From: Limanda limanda
Lineage: Eukaryota; Chordata; Actinopteri; Pleuronectiformes; Pleuronectidae
Reading direction: 5' to 3'
NCBI RefSeq assembly: GCF_963576545.1
Contig: NC_083646.1
Coordinates: forward strand, 9,577,491-9,641,490
DNA: 64,000 nt
Made by a program: the position numbers and the translations under genes
Shown: piece after piece, positions 23,151 to 37,400 of the stretch
Layout of the letters: each line of letters starts with the position of its first letter
How positions within the stretch are numbered: position 1 is the stretch's first letter
Notes under the pieces: model-generated
What the model was told of the DNA's origin: nothing
The model's database searches: none
The model's input: the letters and a program-made list of their open reading frames with translations, nothing else

Positions 23151-24871
23151 CTTTGCTTGATTCTGTGAAAGCACAACTGCAATTAGTGATTTGTAAGGAA
23201 AAACAATGCAGAGATAAGAGAGAGATGGGTCAATTCTACAAGACGGTGGGTCTGAGTCATAGACTTATATATAAGTTTATAATAAATGGAACGCTTATTG
23301 ATTTCCAACCGCTTTCCATGACTGCTGTTGTGAAAACGTCTTTGAAATTACTCAAAATCTATTCATATTTATTTTCTGCCATTTGTGGCATGATTTCCAA
23401 AGTCCTTTGTAATCCTGTACAAAATTGCAAAGCATTTGCATTTATATTTACATCAAAGTATACAAACAAACTTTGTCCGATGATGTCCATTTGATGAAAT
23501 ATCATGTTGAAATCCATTCAAAGACAGGAAGTTGCATCATAAACCATTTTGCTAAGGACCCATGGAAGCAGCAACAGGTTTGTAACTCTCTCTCAAATTT
23601 AAAAAAAAAATGGCTTTTTTCACAACTGGTGTGTAGTTGCCACATTTGGATATCATGTGGTATGACCTCAAAAAAATCTATGAATTCTAAGTTATTTCAA
23701 AAAATATATATATTTAGATTATACATTTCATAGTGACCTTTCGTGGTGACCTAGTTTGTTTTCTTTAGGTGGCCAATTCTGTGGCTGTAAATGTTGACTG
23801 AACTAGAAAAATATCATGTGGTGCGACTAAATGTGGTTCGACCATTGCAGAGTGTTAACATGATAGATACATGTCCTAGATTGGGAGTTTTGGGGCTTTT
23901 TTTAATTCAATTAATGATTTATATACATAAAGTACTTTATTTTAGTATTGTTTGGAAAATATTTCTATGCAATTAGAGTATTTCCCCCCTAATATTTCAG
24001 AAACAACGGTTTATGTTATATTTTTTGTACAATATAATGAATAAATACCAACCCAAAAATGTAACATGTAATTTTATCTCGCTGCCATCTTACTCATTTA
24101 GAGCCAGAGTCTGCTTAGGAGCGATCAGGGCACTCAACCAATCTTGAGTCAGCCTCAGTTAGCAATCATGATGTTTCACCCCAGTGTTATAGCATCAATT
24201 CATAACTTTCTCTGAATCATGACCACTTGAAGATACATCAGTGAGGTAGCAACTACTGAAAATGACAGAAACCATGTTTGAGAAAACGTATTTGATGGGG
24301 CACTTTGACTTTTTAAGTTTGTCGCATGTCCCGTCCACTTACATGCAGGAGGTTAGGCTGTAAGATGGAGACACATCCATCTTCACAGACACTTTAACCT
24401 GAGCTAGTCTCACACATCTGCATCGACACACAGTTTATCTACTCACCAAAGGCTCAGCTCAAACCACGATAGTATTCCAGATGCAAGACGTTAATCTTGA
24501 CAACATTTTAAACAAGCTTGTTGACAAACCTTATAGCTAATAACAAAATGAAGGCATCTGAGATTCAATAAATCATTAATAACAAAATAGTTAACTACAA
24601 AACTGATAATATGATGGGATGATAGCCTTCTGATTATTGGGCATCTTCACACTTTATACAGGTTACTACATCTTACTGACATTACAACTTATAACTGAAA
24701 CAACTAAACAATACCAGGGGTCTGCAAAGGCAAAGTACCTGAAAACAAAAACACACAAAGTCAAAGTCTTACCTTGTTTACGCTGCGAGTAAAATCAATA
24801 ACAATCGATCAAGTGGGACAACATCCATGCAATTGCCTCTGCGGCTCCAGACGTTAGGATCTCAGATCGTG

Positions 24872-24936
24872 TGTTAGCCAGTTAGCTTGTTAGCTTTTCA
24901 GCTAGTTAGCCAGTTAGCTAGTTAGCTAGTTAGCCA
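24872..24936. repeat. GTTAGC(C/T) short tandem repeat at the prr19 5' end
   Basis: Eight or so imperfect units of GTTAGCYA directly upstream of the inferred non-coding first exon of prr19, within its likely promoter. Confidence 0.8.
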
Positions 24937-24996
24937 ACAGGTGGTGATAACCTCCAGCTGCAGGTGGATTTCAACGTGGAGCTCCACCAGCCTGTA

Positions 24997-25004
24997 TGAC
25001 GTCA
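24997..25004. promoter_or_regulatory. Palindromic cAMP response element upstream of prr19
   Basis: A perfect TGACGTCA lies about 150 bases upstream of the inferred prr19 leader exon; an E-box-like CACGTG follows near 25027. CRE sites are frequent in promoters of male germ-line genes, which would suit a meiotic gene. Function is inferred from sequence and position only. Confidence 0.4.
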
Positions 25005-25009
25005 CAGTA

Positions 25010-26660
25010 ACTTCACAGGCACCAGACACGTGTACTATCCCAAATAATCTATACTACTAGTGTACAGATATTTGTACACGGAGCTAGTTCGTGCTACTTA
25101 CTGAGATCACCTGTCGTTATCTGTCGTTACTTGGCAACATGCAGAGGACAGCGTTGCCAGATTGGGCCGACAGGGGGCAGCACGATCTGTCCAACCGTCA
25201 GAAAAAACGTTTTTTTTTATTTAATTTATTAGAATAATTGTGTTTGTTCTGATTCTTTTTTTAATCTATCGATTATATGAGATTTAATATTAATGCAGTT
25301 GAAGGATTTTCCCCCCTCAAACTTTTCCAGGATGCAGAAAGTATATGATGTTGCCATGATGCATTCAATGACTAAAAGTGTCTGGGATGCAATGGAGATC
25401 CATTTTTTAAAGCCTAAATTAGTTGGTATTTTGACTTATTAACTATTTCTCTATTAGTTCTTCAAGTTTGCTTTGCTTTGTTTTATTTCCTGTCAACCAT
25501 CCCTGGGTAACTTTGACACTGAAGAAAACATAAAAATCAGATTCTAGAAATTTAAATCTTAACATCATCCCACTCCATCCACACCTTCTTTACAATTTGA
25601 AACCCACTTAAATTTAGTTAAAGTCTTTGGTGGGTGGAAACCACAAAATGAAACTACCGAACTATATTTACATATTTAGGGCCCGAGCACTGACAGACAG
25701 TGAGGCCCTATTGACATTGGCTGTACATATGATGAAATATAACACACAGTTTAAACTATCATAATACTTAACTCCAGACAAGATGATGAATTCAGTAAGA
25801 TTCAATCATGTTCATTACATTTTTCTATGTTTTCGACTCAGGGACTTGGGGCCCAGTTTTCATACTCAGCATTTTTAAAATACATTATTTTTAATTATAT
25901 TGCCTTTCTTTATATATTTGTATTATTTGTCTACCTCATTCTGACTTTCCTGTTGCTGTGACAACTTAATTTCCCTGGTGTGGAGATCAATAACGTTTTA
26001 TCTTTACTTCTTACAATATAAACAACTTTAATAAAGTGGCAAACACATGATGTTACTTAATACCTTTTTAACAGTCGGTAAAACAATTGATGCACAAAAA
26101 GGTAAAGTGTTTAATAATAAATCAGAACTGATCTAACTGAAGTTATATTGACAGGGCATTTAAATGAATGTGCCCAATTATGCGGAAAACCCGCCCAAAC
26201 TGGCAACGCGGGGCCGCGCACGTCTCTGCGCAGCCCCGTCTCCAACCAACGAGCTGGACGAGTCCACCTACACAGACGAAGGGGGGAAATCCTCTCATTC
26301 TTCATCTCCTCTGTCACTCCAGCAGCTCGTTACTCATCATCTAATCGCACCATATGAGACAGAAGTAATTTCCAAACATGTACTGATATTAACATGTCAC
26401 CAAATACTAAACTACACGAATACATATATGATGCAGCCCATACGCGACAATGGTACACGCCGCTGTAGTAAAAATTACTTCCTGAAACTGAACTTGGGGT
26501 TGACGATGATATTTTGATTTTAATGGCAGCAGATTTCCATTAATATCTCCGGAAGCAGCCGCCGTGCGAAGCTGCGTTTTGCACCGCTGGGAATCGAACA
26601 TCTGTATCAACCAGTGTCTGACGGGTAATTTCCTGTCGCACCACATCTGTCCTGTGTTTC
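25010..26660. other. Region between the prr19 and pafah1b3 promoters
   Basis: No supported gene. Near 25680-25725 a segment beginning gggcccgagcactgacag resembles the end of a common fish dispersed repeat. A GGA-rich tract at about 26666-26700 lies in the pafah1b3 5' region. The rest is AT-rich intergenic DNA. Confidence 0.4.
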
Positions 26661-26845
26661 TGCGAAGAGGAGGAGGAGGAGGAGGAGGAAGAGGAGGAGG
26701 CTAGCTGGCTAACCGCGGCTAACCACCCTCCATAGATTCAGCTGCACAGGGCTATTTGATTAATCGGTTTTGTTTCCGTCCCCCCTCCCCCCCACCCCAG
26801 TAGGACAGCCCCACCGTGACTGCGGAGCAAGTGCAGCGTCCCGTC

Positions 26846-29392
26846 ATGAGTGCAGAAGACCCCAACCCCGCCGCCACACCCACTCCCTGCGAGGACATCC
26901 AGGGAGATGGACGATGGATGTCTCTGGTGTGTGAGAACTCCTCCTTGTTACTGGTTTCTGGGGACTGGCTCCACTGGTTTGACTCAGCACCAGGCCTGGA
27001 TCGTCAGGTTGCTCCAGTGGGAATGAGTGGTGTTTACACCTTGATGACTGAGTGTGGGAGATGTGAGGAAGGTATCATAGCTGGGGACAATGATCCGGGT
27101 CTGACACATTGTGCTGCATGTTGCTCAGGGCAATAAAACGATATCTATAATGATCCCTTTAAACATTTCATCAATAGCAACATAACGAGGCTATTATAAT
27201 TATTGATTATGCATTGTGCAAGAACAGTGAGGAGGTTTAGGACATAATTGATCAACCTCATATTTGTCAAATGTTTGTGTTTATCAGGTGTTTGAAGGGT
27301 TGAAAACCACAACCTTTTGTGATAACTATTGATATTGACTGATTTGAATTCAGTCTACAGATTTGAAAGTCAAAATAACAGCCAGCATTTCCATAAATTG
27401 TTTGAATCGGGCTCTAAAACAAAGCAGATTAATAATTCATCGGTTGCCATTTTATTTTATATGTGACATGACTGTATTGTAGAGCTGCTACAGTATCTTT
27501 GGTCAGTCAAGATTTTTGCAATCATAATTTCCTGTGCTGTGAAACTTTATGTTCGAAATTCAATCAATTTATCAGCATATGAATTAACAATGAAACGAAT
27601 TAGAACTGCAAACATTTATTTACATTATGGATTCATCTGTATATAATTTATAATATGCAAGCAAATGGTTAAAAATGAATATTAGACTCTCCTGAAGGCC
27701 CAATGAGATGTAGACAGTTTGCTTGTTCAATCATCAGTTAAAAACTTTAATCTTTGCTTTAAACTATTAATATATTACCATGATAATTGCTGATTACGTT
27801 TTTTATTGATTGACTAATTGATGAATTATTGGAGCTCTGTTTGTTTTGTCTGTGCTCAACTGTAATGCCTTTCCTTTAAGAGTCGCCTCTGATGTTGCAT
27901 CTATGGGATGTTTGTTATCGGAAGAATAAATTACTTAACATTTTTCCCTTTTTCTCTCTGCAGCACAACCGCTTTGTGTCTGACAGCAAAGACAAAGAGC
28001 CTGATATCCTGTTTGTTGGCGACTCTCTTGTCCAGCTCATGCACCAGTTTGGGGTAAAACACAAAACACATTCCTATATGTGTATTGTCCGTATGTTGTT
28101 TTTGACACCTTGTGATTTTCTCATAAACACATATGCACTATGTCTAATCGTGTGACTTTAATGATCAGCATGTGGACATGTTGTGGTTTGCCTGCAGATA
28201 TGGAGGCAGCTGTTCTCTCCTCTCCATGCCCTAAATTTCGGGGTGGGGGGTGATGCAACACAACATGTGCTCTGGAGACTGAGCAATGGCGAACTGGATA
28301 ACATCAGCCCAAAGGTCCAAAGCGCTGCAAACATGATCACGCTTATGTATTCACACAATAGGCTCATTGTGCTCAAGTTTGTGCCGAGATTCTAAATCCA
28401 GGTACACATGACCCCAAGCTATCAATGATATCTGCTTAGTCAAACTATCTTTCCTCTTTTGTTGTTGCAGGTTGTTGTGCTGTGGGTAGGCACCAACAAC
28501 CACGGCCACACTCCTGAACAGATCTGTGAAGGCATCATGGTGATTATCCAAGTCATCAAGAACAAGCTCCCCAATGCCAACACGCTTGTGCTCGTAGGTT
28601 TTCTCTGATACCGAAAGTGTTCATCTTCTTATTTGTTCATATAACCGTCCAAATGCACAGTTTTCCCCCATATCACAGTTTCATTAGTTGAGGTAAAGTG
28701 GCTCAGATGCATTGCAGTTGTTTTGTTCAAATTTTCCCAAGTCTGTCTTCAGGACAGACCCACATGACCATATATAACTTAGAACTTTAAAGCTCTTTTC
28801 CAGCTCCATCTTTGTCTAAACACTATGATATTCCACATATGAAAGAGGAAGCAAGACGCATACATTTTCCGTTCCGTAGTTGTCCCATATGACCAAATCA
28901 GCATGTGTGTGTCCTCAAGGTGTGATGATTTAACACAGAGTGACCCAGATGCATACAATCTAAAGTTTATATACCCCAACAAAAAACGATTTCTTCTTCA
29001 TTATGACCAATATTTCCATTCTATTGGATTCAGTTGGAACAGTTTTTCTATAGGGAAGATATTTCTGAAAAGGTCTTGGAGCATTGCATTTTTTCTTAAC
29101 AATACATATTGTACATACTTTTGTTTTCCAGGGATTACTGCCCAGGGGTAAACTTCCAAACCCTCTGCGGGAGCGAAATGCCAAAGTGAACGTGCTGGTG
29201 CAGGAGGCCGTATCGACCCTTCCCCACGCCTCTTTCTTCGACGTCAACCCCGGCTTTGTCGCCTCCAACGGTAGCATTTCCCACCAGGACATGTACGACT
29301 ACCTTCACTTGACTCCCCAGGGCTACCAGGTCGTGTGTCAACCCCTGCACGCTCATCTCAAGTCCATGCTAGATAAACGTGCTGAGAATTGA
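26846..29392 (+). CDS. pafah1b3: Platelet-activating factor acetylhydrolase 1B catalytic subunit 3
   Basis: Cytosolic GDSL/SGNH hydrolase that removes the acetyl group from platelet-activating factor and works as a dimer of alpha subunits with LIS1. Five coding exons, all phase 0: 26846-26926, 27964-28053, 28198-28314, 28471-28593 and 29132-29392; 223 residues. Seen: DIQGDGRWMSL near the start, the catalytic Ser block FVGDSLVQLMHQ, the oxyanion-hole region VLWVGTNNHGHT, and DMYDYLHL with the catalytic Asp and His. HGHT and the DMYDYLHL form fit alpha1 (PAFAH1B3) better than alpha2 (PAFAH1B2), though the N-terminus also resembles alpha2. The donor after exon 3 (AAG then gtccaa) is weak. Adjacency to prr19 in divergent orientation supports the pafah1b3 call. 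Confidence 0.9.
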
Positions 29393-30038
29393 GCAGCCAG
29401 TACCTACACTACCACAGTGGTCCTCCTCCCTGTTCCCAGAGAGCATCACAACCATCAGTCAATTATTAAGGGCTAAGAGCTGCACACACTATTTGTGCAA
29501 GTCCTCTCCAAGGCCAGGGTTGGTGACCACTGTTAGAGGTAATGGGACCATTAAGTTTTTGGTGTGTGTGATACAGTCAAAAATTAAATGTACTGTGTGC
29601 TATAGAGAGACAAAGTCCTGCCTCTATCTATTCCCGGTAAGCGTCTGTTCCACTAGTTTTTTGCTTCAAAAGTGTTTTTCAACAAAAAGGTTTATTTAAT
29701 TTCTTTGCCACATGACATAAGGGGAACTATTTGCATTATCCATTGAGATCAGAATGATTATTAATAACGGCTTTAAAAAGATGCAGCAACTTGAACATGC
29801 TGTAGGTCAAAACATTTATTCTGCACCTTTTTTAAACTTTTATTTATAATGTTATTCTCTCATCTGCTACAGCTCTCCTCTATCAGAGCAGCTTGATTTA
29901 CCTGGACTTTTTTAAGAAGAAACCTTCTATGGCAAAATATCCTGTCAGAGTGGAGTTACTGGCACATTATTTGAGACAGGCTGGGAGACTGTAGCACTTA
30001 AGGTTCCAAGAAATCTGATAAAGAAATCGACAAGATAC

Positions 30039-30044
30039 AATAAA
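30039..30044 (+). terminator. Polyadenylation signal of pafah1b3
   Basis: AATAAA about 650 bases after the stop codon, in an AT-rich 3' flank. Confidence 0.5.
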
Positions 30045-30049
30045 TGCCC

Positions 30050-31440
30050 TGTTAAAGAAATTCCGTAAATTTGTCTTTTGGTATTCTCTGTTTCACTAAG
30101 TTTAATGAATTCAGTTTACTTGTCAATAGCTTTATATGCTCTTGTTGTGATGCCTTATGTCTTTTTGTACATGTTAAGTTGAATGACCAAATGTTTTTCA
30201 CTGCCCGTTACTGCCTACTTGCGTTTCACGTCACGTTATCATTATTGTCTTTGTACCTTTCTGCTTTACCCGTTGTGACAGTGACAGATTTTGTTGTGAA
30301 AGGCTGTGTTTATTTGAGTAGCTTGTGAAGTCACATTAATCCACCTATAGTTGCTTGTGCTTCAGGTGCAGTCCTCTCTGAAATGTAATGTCCCATTAGG
30401 TAATCTGAACGGCTTACTTCACACTACAATGCTTCTGAATTATGCCCCAGGGTGGCTGATTGTGTAAGTGATAGAAAATGCATTAAACATGAAGACCAAA
30501 TGATTTCAGGATCCCTTGACTGATTGATCAGATCTGCGTGTTGATGATCATTTATTGTCACTGCAGTGCTGCTGCTTTTGTAGATCACTAGATCCATCTG
30601 CAGTACTGTACATATAAACAGGTGATGCCCACAAGCTGTTTCTGGACGACTGGTTCTGTCTGAGGAATATCTGAAACCTCAAGGGAGGGACGAGTATCGC
30701 TTTGCTCCCATCTCCATTCATCTGGCACCTCCTCCAACAATTACCACACATAATACAATTGATCATACTTAGTATTTAGTTTGTATTTAGTATCTCATCA
30801 GTTTATATGTAATGAGAGCCTCAGTACCAGAGGAGTTCATTTGACTAACCCATGCTGCTCTCGTGTATCTGGGTCACTTGGGAAAGGGAAGAGAGATGCA
30901 GCCTTTTTCTGCAGTTTGACAGACACAATAAGAAACATGGAAAATGCCAGTTAAACTGTCTCCACAAAACTGATTATGTAGATTTTTATTGATTAATAAA
31001 TAAGTGCAGTGAATCAAAGTATGATCAAATATACATTTACTGACATTATAATATTATCACACACAACAGAAAAGAATTGCAAATAGAACCAAAGCAGGGG
31101 AAGAGACTTGCAGTTTTTCCCCTCTGTTAAACTATGTACGTGTATAGATATTTATATTTAATGCAGCTGACTCCAGGAAAGTGACAACCGCCACCACAAC
31201 CATAACATTAACCATACTACTTTACACTACTACTTTAACTCGCTAATAAACAGTGAACATAAAAAAAAAACAAAAAAACGCAAAGCAAGCTTTGCAATAA
31301 TGAGATAATTTGCATCTTTGATATTGGCTTGAATATGATGAATATTGAATATGTTCCCTTTTTATTTTACAGTATGTTTGTTAAATAGACTGTAGAGGGA
31401 GAAAGAGGCCTTTGCACTCTGGCTATGGATTTGTCCGTGT
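30050..31440. other. Intergenic region between pafah1b3 and CEACAM-like gene A
   Basis: No gene supported. It should contain the 3' UTR of gene A on the minus strand. Short open frames lack splice context. Confidence 0.45.
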
Positions 31441-31447
31441 CGAGGAC

Positions 31448-34400
31448 TCAGGTGAACAGCACAGGGACGAACACAGCAAACAGACACATCATCATCAGAC
31501 CACCTCCGGATGAGAAGTGGACGGCTGTGGCTCCACCTGGGAGAGAGAGAGAGAGAGAGAGAGATGGACGTTTATAATGAGGAATGAAGTGACGTGTATG
31601 TTGTATGCATGTTTAAAAAATGACTCGGATGTATGAGATCGAATTAGTTTTTAAATTATACATAAGATAGAGCAAGTTGATCCTGAGCACATCAGATCTC
31701 ACAAAACCACTTTTGCTCAAATTGTTATTAAGACTATGAACGTATTTTGAAACCACATTAAAAACTAGACTGGCACTCAGTAGAACACATTGCTCCGCCA
31801 AAGCCAAACAGTCTTAAATGTGCCAAATTTTTCCATGAGTGACTCTGTGGGAACATCTTATTTCACAATGTTTAAAGAAAGGGAAAATAAATTCCTGGAT
31901 CTGCTCCCTGATCTGGATCCACACCAAAATCTGATTGGCTCCTCCCATTCATATACCACATCCTTTCACTAAGTTGAACAGATATCCATAAAGTTGTTTT
32001 TGTGACAGCCAGGGCTGAAGAGATACTGAGGCAGCGGAGATGTGAGTCGTACACTCACCCGGCACATTGATTGATTTCGACCTGTACATGCTGATCATGG
32101 TCACTGGATTTCTTGCCACACAGATGTAGTTCCCAGATTGTGCTAGAGTTGCAGGTAAAACGATAGTGGAGCCAGTCTTTATCACCGCTGATGAGTTGTT
32201 GTTCAGATACCAGAAGAAGTCACAGTCCGGCCGAGAATCAGCAGAGCACGTCAGTTCAACAACAAAATCCTGTCCTACAACTGGACCACTGATGGCCATA
32301 CTCAGAGGACCATCTGAAAAGAGACACAGGGAGTTGGTCAGAATTATGTCAAATTCATTCTTATATTTATTACTCTATTTTACTTTGGCACATTTACTGT
32401 CCTAAAGCCCTCTTTACTCAGAGCAGCATTTAGTTCAGGTCAAAATTACAGTGAAGGCACAGTTAATATTAGATTTCCTGTGTCACCCATAGTTTGACTT
32501 ATAATAACAAAACTGTTGTGCAAGGACATACAGCAGATATGTGACTTTTCTCAGAAAAACAATCAATAAAAACTAGGGAATTATTTAATTCAATTTTTTT
32601 CTATCCGCTTGTTCGTCTGAACTTCTTGCATTTTGTCTATAGTTCCTCTTTTGCCCTACGATACTCACAATTCACCAGTAGTGTGTACATGGGGCTTTTG
32701 AATTGAACAACCATGTTGGTAGCGACACACTGGTATGTTCCGTCATTGTCTGTTGTCACTGGGGTGAAGTGCAGCATGTTGTTCTCAATGCGGTACTCAG
32801 TGGCGTTCATGTCGTTCATGTCGAGAACTGTGTTGTTCTTCATCCAGTAGATGGTGTTGTAGGGCCCAGTAACTTCACAGGTGAGAGTGAAGTTTTCAGA
32901 GCTAATTGGAGAAGTGCTGTTGCTGATCTTCACTGACACTATGGCCTCTGTAGACACAGAACACAGGGAGTTCAGACAGTGAGGCATAGTCATATTAAAG
33001 GAGACATATTACGCTCATATTCAGGTTCATCGTTTTAATTGTGGTATTTCTTCAAAAGGTTAACATGCTCTATTGCTCATACTGTCCATTTGTGCAATGT
33101 CACTGGATTTAGATCCTGTCTCTTTAAGGCCCCCCTCCTGATGAGGCCTAGTCTGCTCTGATTGGCCAGCTAGCCCACTTTGTTGTGATTGGTCAACTGT
33201 TGCCATTGCCTATAGAAAATGTCAGCCACCGCATTCGCTTTAAACGGCTTTGTTGGGGGATGCGCCAGATTTGCAGGGAAGTGTGTACTATGCAAATGTG
33301 CATTATGATGGTGCGGACCCATCGGCCAGACTACTGATACAAAAGCAACCTATAACACACTAGAGGAAAGGGAAAACTGAAAAAGCATAATATGTTTCTT
33401 TTAAAACTCTCTTTGAGCTCTAAACAATTCAACATTTGACCTGTTACAGAGTCACACAAGTTGAAATGTCCACATTTCCTGACAGCTCACCCGTCCCCTC
33501 CCCAGACTTGAGTGTTCTTACCAACGACCGTGAGCATCGTGGAAACGCTGCTGTTCTTTCCCGTCACATGATTGTACGCCATGCAGGTGTATTCTCCGCT
33601 CATGTTTAAAAGCAAAGGCTCGCTCGTAAACATTGACGTATTGGACACTTCGGTGCCATTGAACCACCAGCTGAACCGACTGGACGGCACTGACGTGGAG
33701 GAACAATTGAAGGACACGACATCTCCTGTCTCAGCATGCCTTGGCCCAGAGATCACAGGTGTTTCTGGTCCGACTGCAACAGCAAAGACAATTGTTGAAA
33801 CTCTGCGCCTTTAAATATATCAGCAGGTTGCCATCCACTTTGTAAAACCATCAGTTATGATAATGTGCCAACTGCAGTAAAATAAATTCTTTAAATGTAA
33901 TACTCACAATTGACGATGAGCTCGTGAGGAGGGCTAGTCATATTTCCAACGGCGTTCACAGCTACACATTTGTAATATCCAGTATCATTGCGGTAAAGTG
34001 GGTTGAAGCCGAGTGTCTTGTTATTCATGGGGAAAGTATATTCGCTGTCTACATGCTGAACCGGACCATATTTATTCCAATAGACATGATCAGCAGGTCC
34101 GGTCACATTGCACGTTAGCGTGTAGGGATGACCTTCTTTGGGAGGATCCATTGGTGTTTCTACTTGGACGTCTGTTATTGGGTCTGAAACAAATCAAAAG
34201 TCATTTATTCCTCATCGTCTGTCACCGTTCCTCTGTGTAAGTTGGACTAATATACAGAAACACAACATTTTCCACCAACGAGACTCACCAACAACAGTAA
34301 GCATCTTCTGTGTGGTCTTGTTTTGGCCGGTGATGTTGTTGTAGACCATGCAAGTGTAGTTCCCAGTCATATCCTCAGTAAGACGAGGTGTTACAAACAT

Positions 34401-37400
34401 AGCTGTCTCGGCCATGAGAGAATCATTGAAATACCATCTGTAGTGGGCGGGAGGGTGTGATGATGCATTGCAGGTGAGTGTGACGTTAAGTCCTGCCTTC
34501 ACCAAGGATGGTCCCATGATAGTTGGCATCCCTGGCCCATCTGAACACATGGATATTAACTTAAATCACCTTCATTGAAAACATATGTCAGTCATTCGAT
34601 GCAGGATTTTGCATGGGGAGAGAATTTCCCCATTGAATTTCCACTCACACCAACAATCTCAGCAGGTATTGTGTGATTAATTGACTACATGTGAGCACTT
34701 TTATCGACAGTGACAACGACAGAAAATGAAATACTCACAATTCACCATGACTACATAGGGGCTGCTGGTCATGTTGCTCACAGAGTTGAAAGCCTGACAG
34801 TTGTAATCTCCATTATCTGAATGTTGGATTGCGTTTAGAGTCAGTGTCTTGTTTTCAATGATCGTTGTGTTGTCATGAACAATCATCTGCCAGTTCCTCC
34901 ACCACTTGATTCTGTTAACAGTTCCAGTCACTTCACAATGCAGAGTGAAGGACTTATTAAGTATTGCTGGTCCGCCGACACGATTCACCTTCACGGCCTC
35001 GAGTGGATCTAATAGAGGAGAAAGGTATAGAGAAATTTGAATCCACACATCTATGAAGTTTGCCACAAATCGGAGGGAACAGTTTGACAGTTTGGGGATT
35101 ATACTTCCTGTGTTGCAGGGCCGCCACCTCTCTTATATCCGTCTACTCCATATAAGCAGGCCTAATATGTTTGACCAGTTTTACTACTAACGCTATACTA
35201 CTCAAAATCACCTTTTCTTTGCTGCTCTAAATAAAACCACCCACCAGTGTCAGTACAGCACAAATACTGTTTTGGAGCAATGTAGAAGAAATGCCTTCAT
35301 TGGAAACACACATCCACACACATGGATCAAATCAAATCCAGATATCACATGTTTACTGGTGAGCTTTAGAGTTGCTAGTCGGTTCATTCGATTTTTCATC
35401 GTAAAAAGCCCTCGCCAAATTATTTCTATCCGAATACAAAGCAAACCACCTGCATACTCCAAATTGAAAATAAAATAGCCCTAAAAAACTCTCCAATCCA
35501 AATTTTTATGTAAAAAAAACCTAGCAATGAATTAGCAATTTCTTTTAAGTGATCAGAATCAAAGTCAATCAAACGACCAACAATCCTCCAAAGTACAACA
35601 AACTGAATCTTACCCAAAATCTGGATCATTGTACTTGCGCTGCTAAACCTGGATGTGACGGCGTTGTGAAGTACACATTTGTAATTTCCAGAGTCGCTCT
35701 CTGAAGCGTTGTTGAGGTGAATCCACGGACCACTTTTGTTCAGAGCCTTCCCATCAACCATCCACTCAGTCGTCGCTGCAGGACTGGATAGCGCTGAGCA
35801 CGACAGCGTGAGATTAGATCCTGTTCTGTAAATGTGGTCCGACTCCGAGGGCAGGATACTCATCGTTGTGTTACTTGGGCCATCTGAGGACACGAGGAGA
35901 GGGGAATTGTTTTCAGAGTTAATGTAAGGAGTTGACACATTTATATCATATTTGACCTATTGTCTTATATTTTGTTTGACTTTCGTTAAAACTCACAGCT
36001 GATGTTCAGGAACACCGGGGGACTGCTTGCGTTGCTGATACCATTTGAAACCTCGCAGTTGAATGCTCCTTTGTAATGGCGGGTCACAGGGGCTATGGTG
36101 AGGGTGGCGTTTCCATTACTGAGCTGTACATTTTCACCACTGACCACAGTGTTGTTCATCAGCCAAACATAAGACAGGGACGTGCCGTTGGACACAGAGC
36201 ACATGAGGACGGCCGTGTCATTGATCGCCACCAGATTGGTTGCTTGTGCCGTCAGGGTGACATTTGAAATTGGCACTGTAGAGAGAGAAAGCACAAACAT
36301 GCAGGTCATGGAAATGCTGAGGTTAAACTGAATTGTAATCCTTTTGATTAAATAAACATTTAATGTTCTCACTGTTCAAATATTATTCAATTTCAGAGGC
36401 CAAGACTGCCAGCAAACCTGCGAGCCTTGGCAACTCGGTTATTGGAGACAACAGTAAGCCTTCTGCTTCTTTTTATTACTTTGTTGTTAATGCTGTCTCA
36501 ACTTTCTGCAATTTTGTGTTCACACTGCAAAAGAGCCAACCATGGTCAGGTGGGTCCAGACCCAGACCCCCTCTCTTGGTCGGAACAGATTTTGATCCAT
36601 TTGTTCGGACTGTGGACTGAGGCAGAGACCAACTTGAGACCAACTTGTTACCATAGATTCTGCACATGATAAATGGCATGACAGCCCCCCCCCCAAAAGT
36701 GAAGCCACAACATTGGTGCTCCCTGGTGGCTGGCTGCTCTAAAAGCTGTTCTCCCATGTTAGCAGCAAGGACATGGGAAAATAAAAAAGTCAACATTTTT
36801 TACAGATATTGTGTATTTCATTGAAGGCTTTTCTTTTGTTAATCACCTTGTTGTTTGTTCGCTAGTAATTTTGGTTTTGGACATGCTGTTAAAATGGGGC
36901 GAGGACTCTAGATTTGTCAAGTGCGTGGCGTGGCACCTTGACACCGCGGCTCCACACCACTATCCACTGAGCAGATTCAGGCAGGATATTTTGTCTTCAG
37001 TTTTGTTCAACAGGAGGAAGTTGAAATGCATCATTTTTTTTAAATTTTTTTTTTAACATACAGTCTAGAACTTGAACTTTAATCTGCATTTCTAGGATAC
37101 GAGTTGTTATTTGAGGAAGTGAGTAAAGATGATCAGTGATTAAATGCTCCTTACCTCGCACGGACAGGGTTAACTGGGCAACAAACAAATTGATTGCCTG
37201 TAACGTGTACAATCCAGAGTCTTCCAGCTGCAGTGACCTTATGGCCAACGATGAAGTGGTTGAGTCATATGTGACTCTATCACGCCAAGAATCAGTTATG
37301 ACAATATTTCCTCCAAAAATCATCAAAATTATGTTGGTTTGGAACAGCCATGCCCCTTGAGTGACATTTTCCTGGCTGTACAGTGTCACATTGCTGCCCA

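Noticed and set aside
23231..23976. Several plus-strand open frames in prr19 intron 1
   Set aside because: AT-rich, no recognisable domain, no splice sites that would join them.
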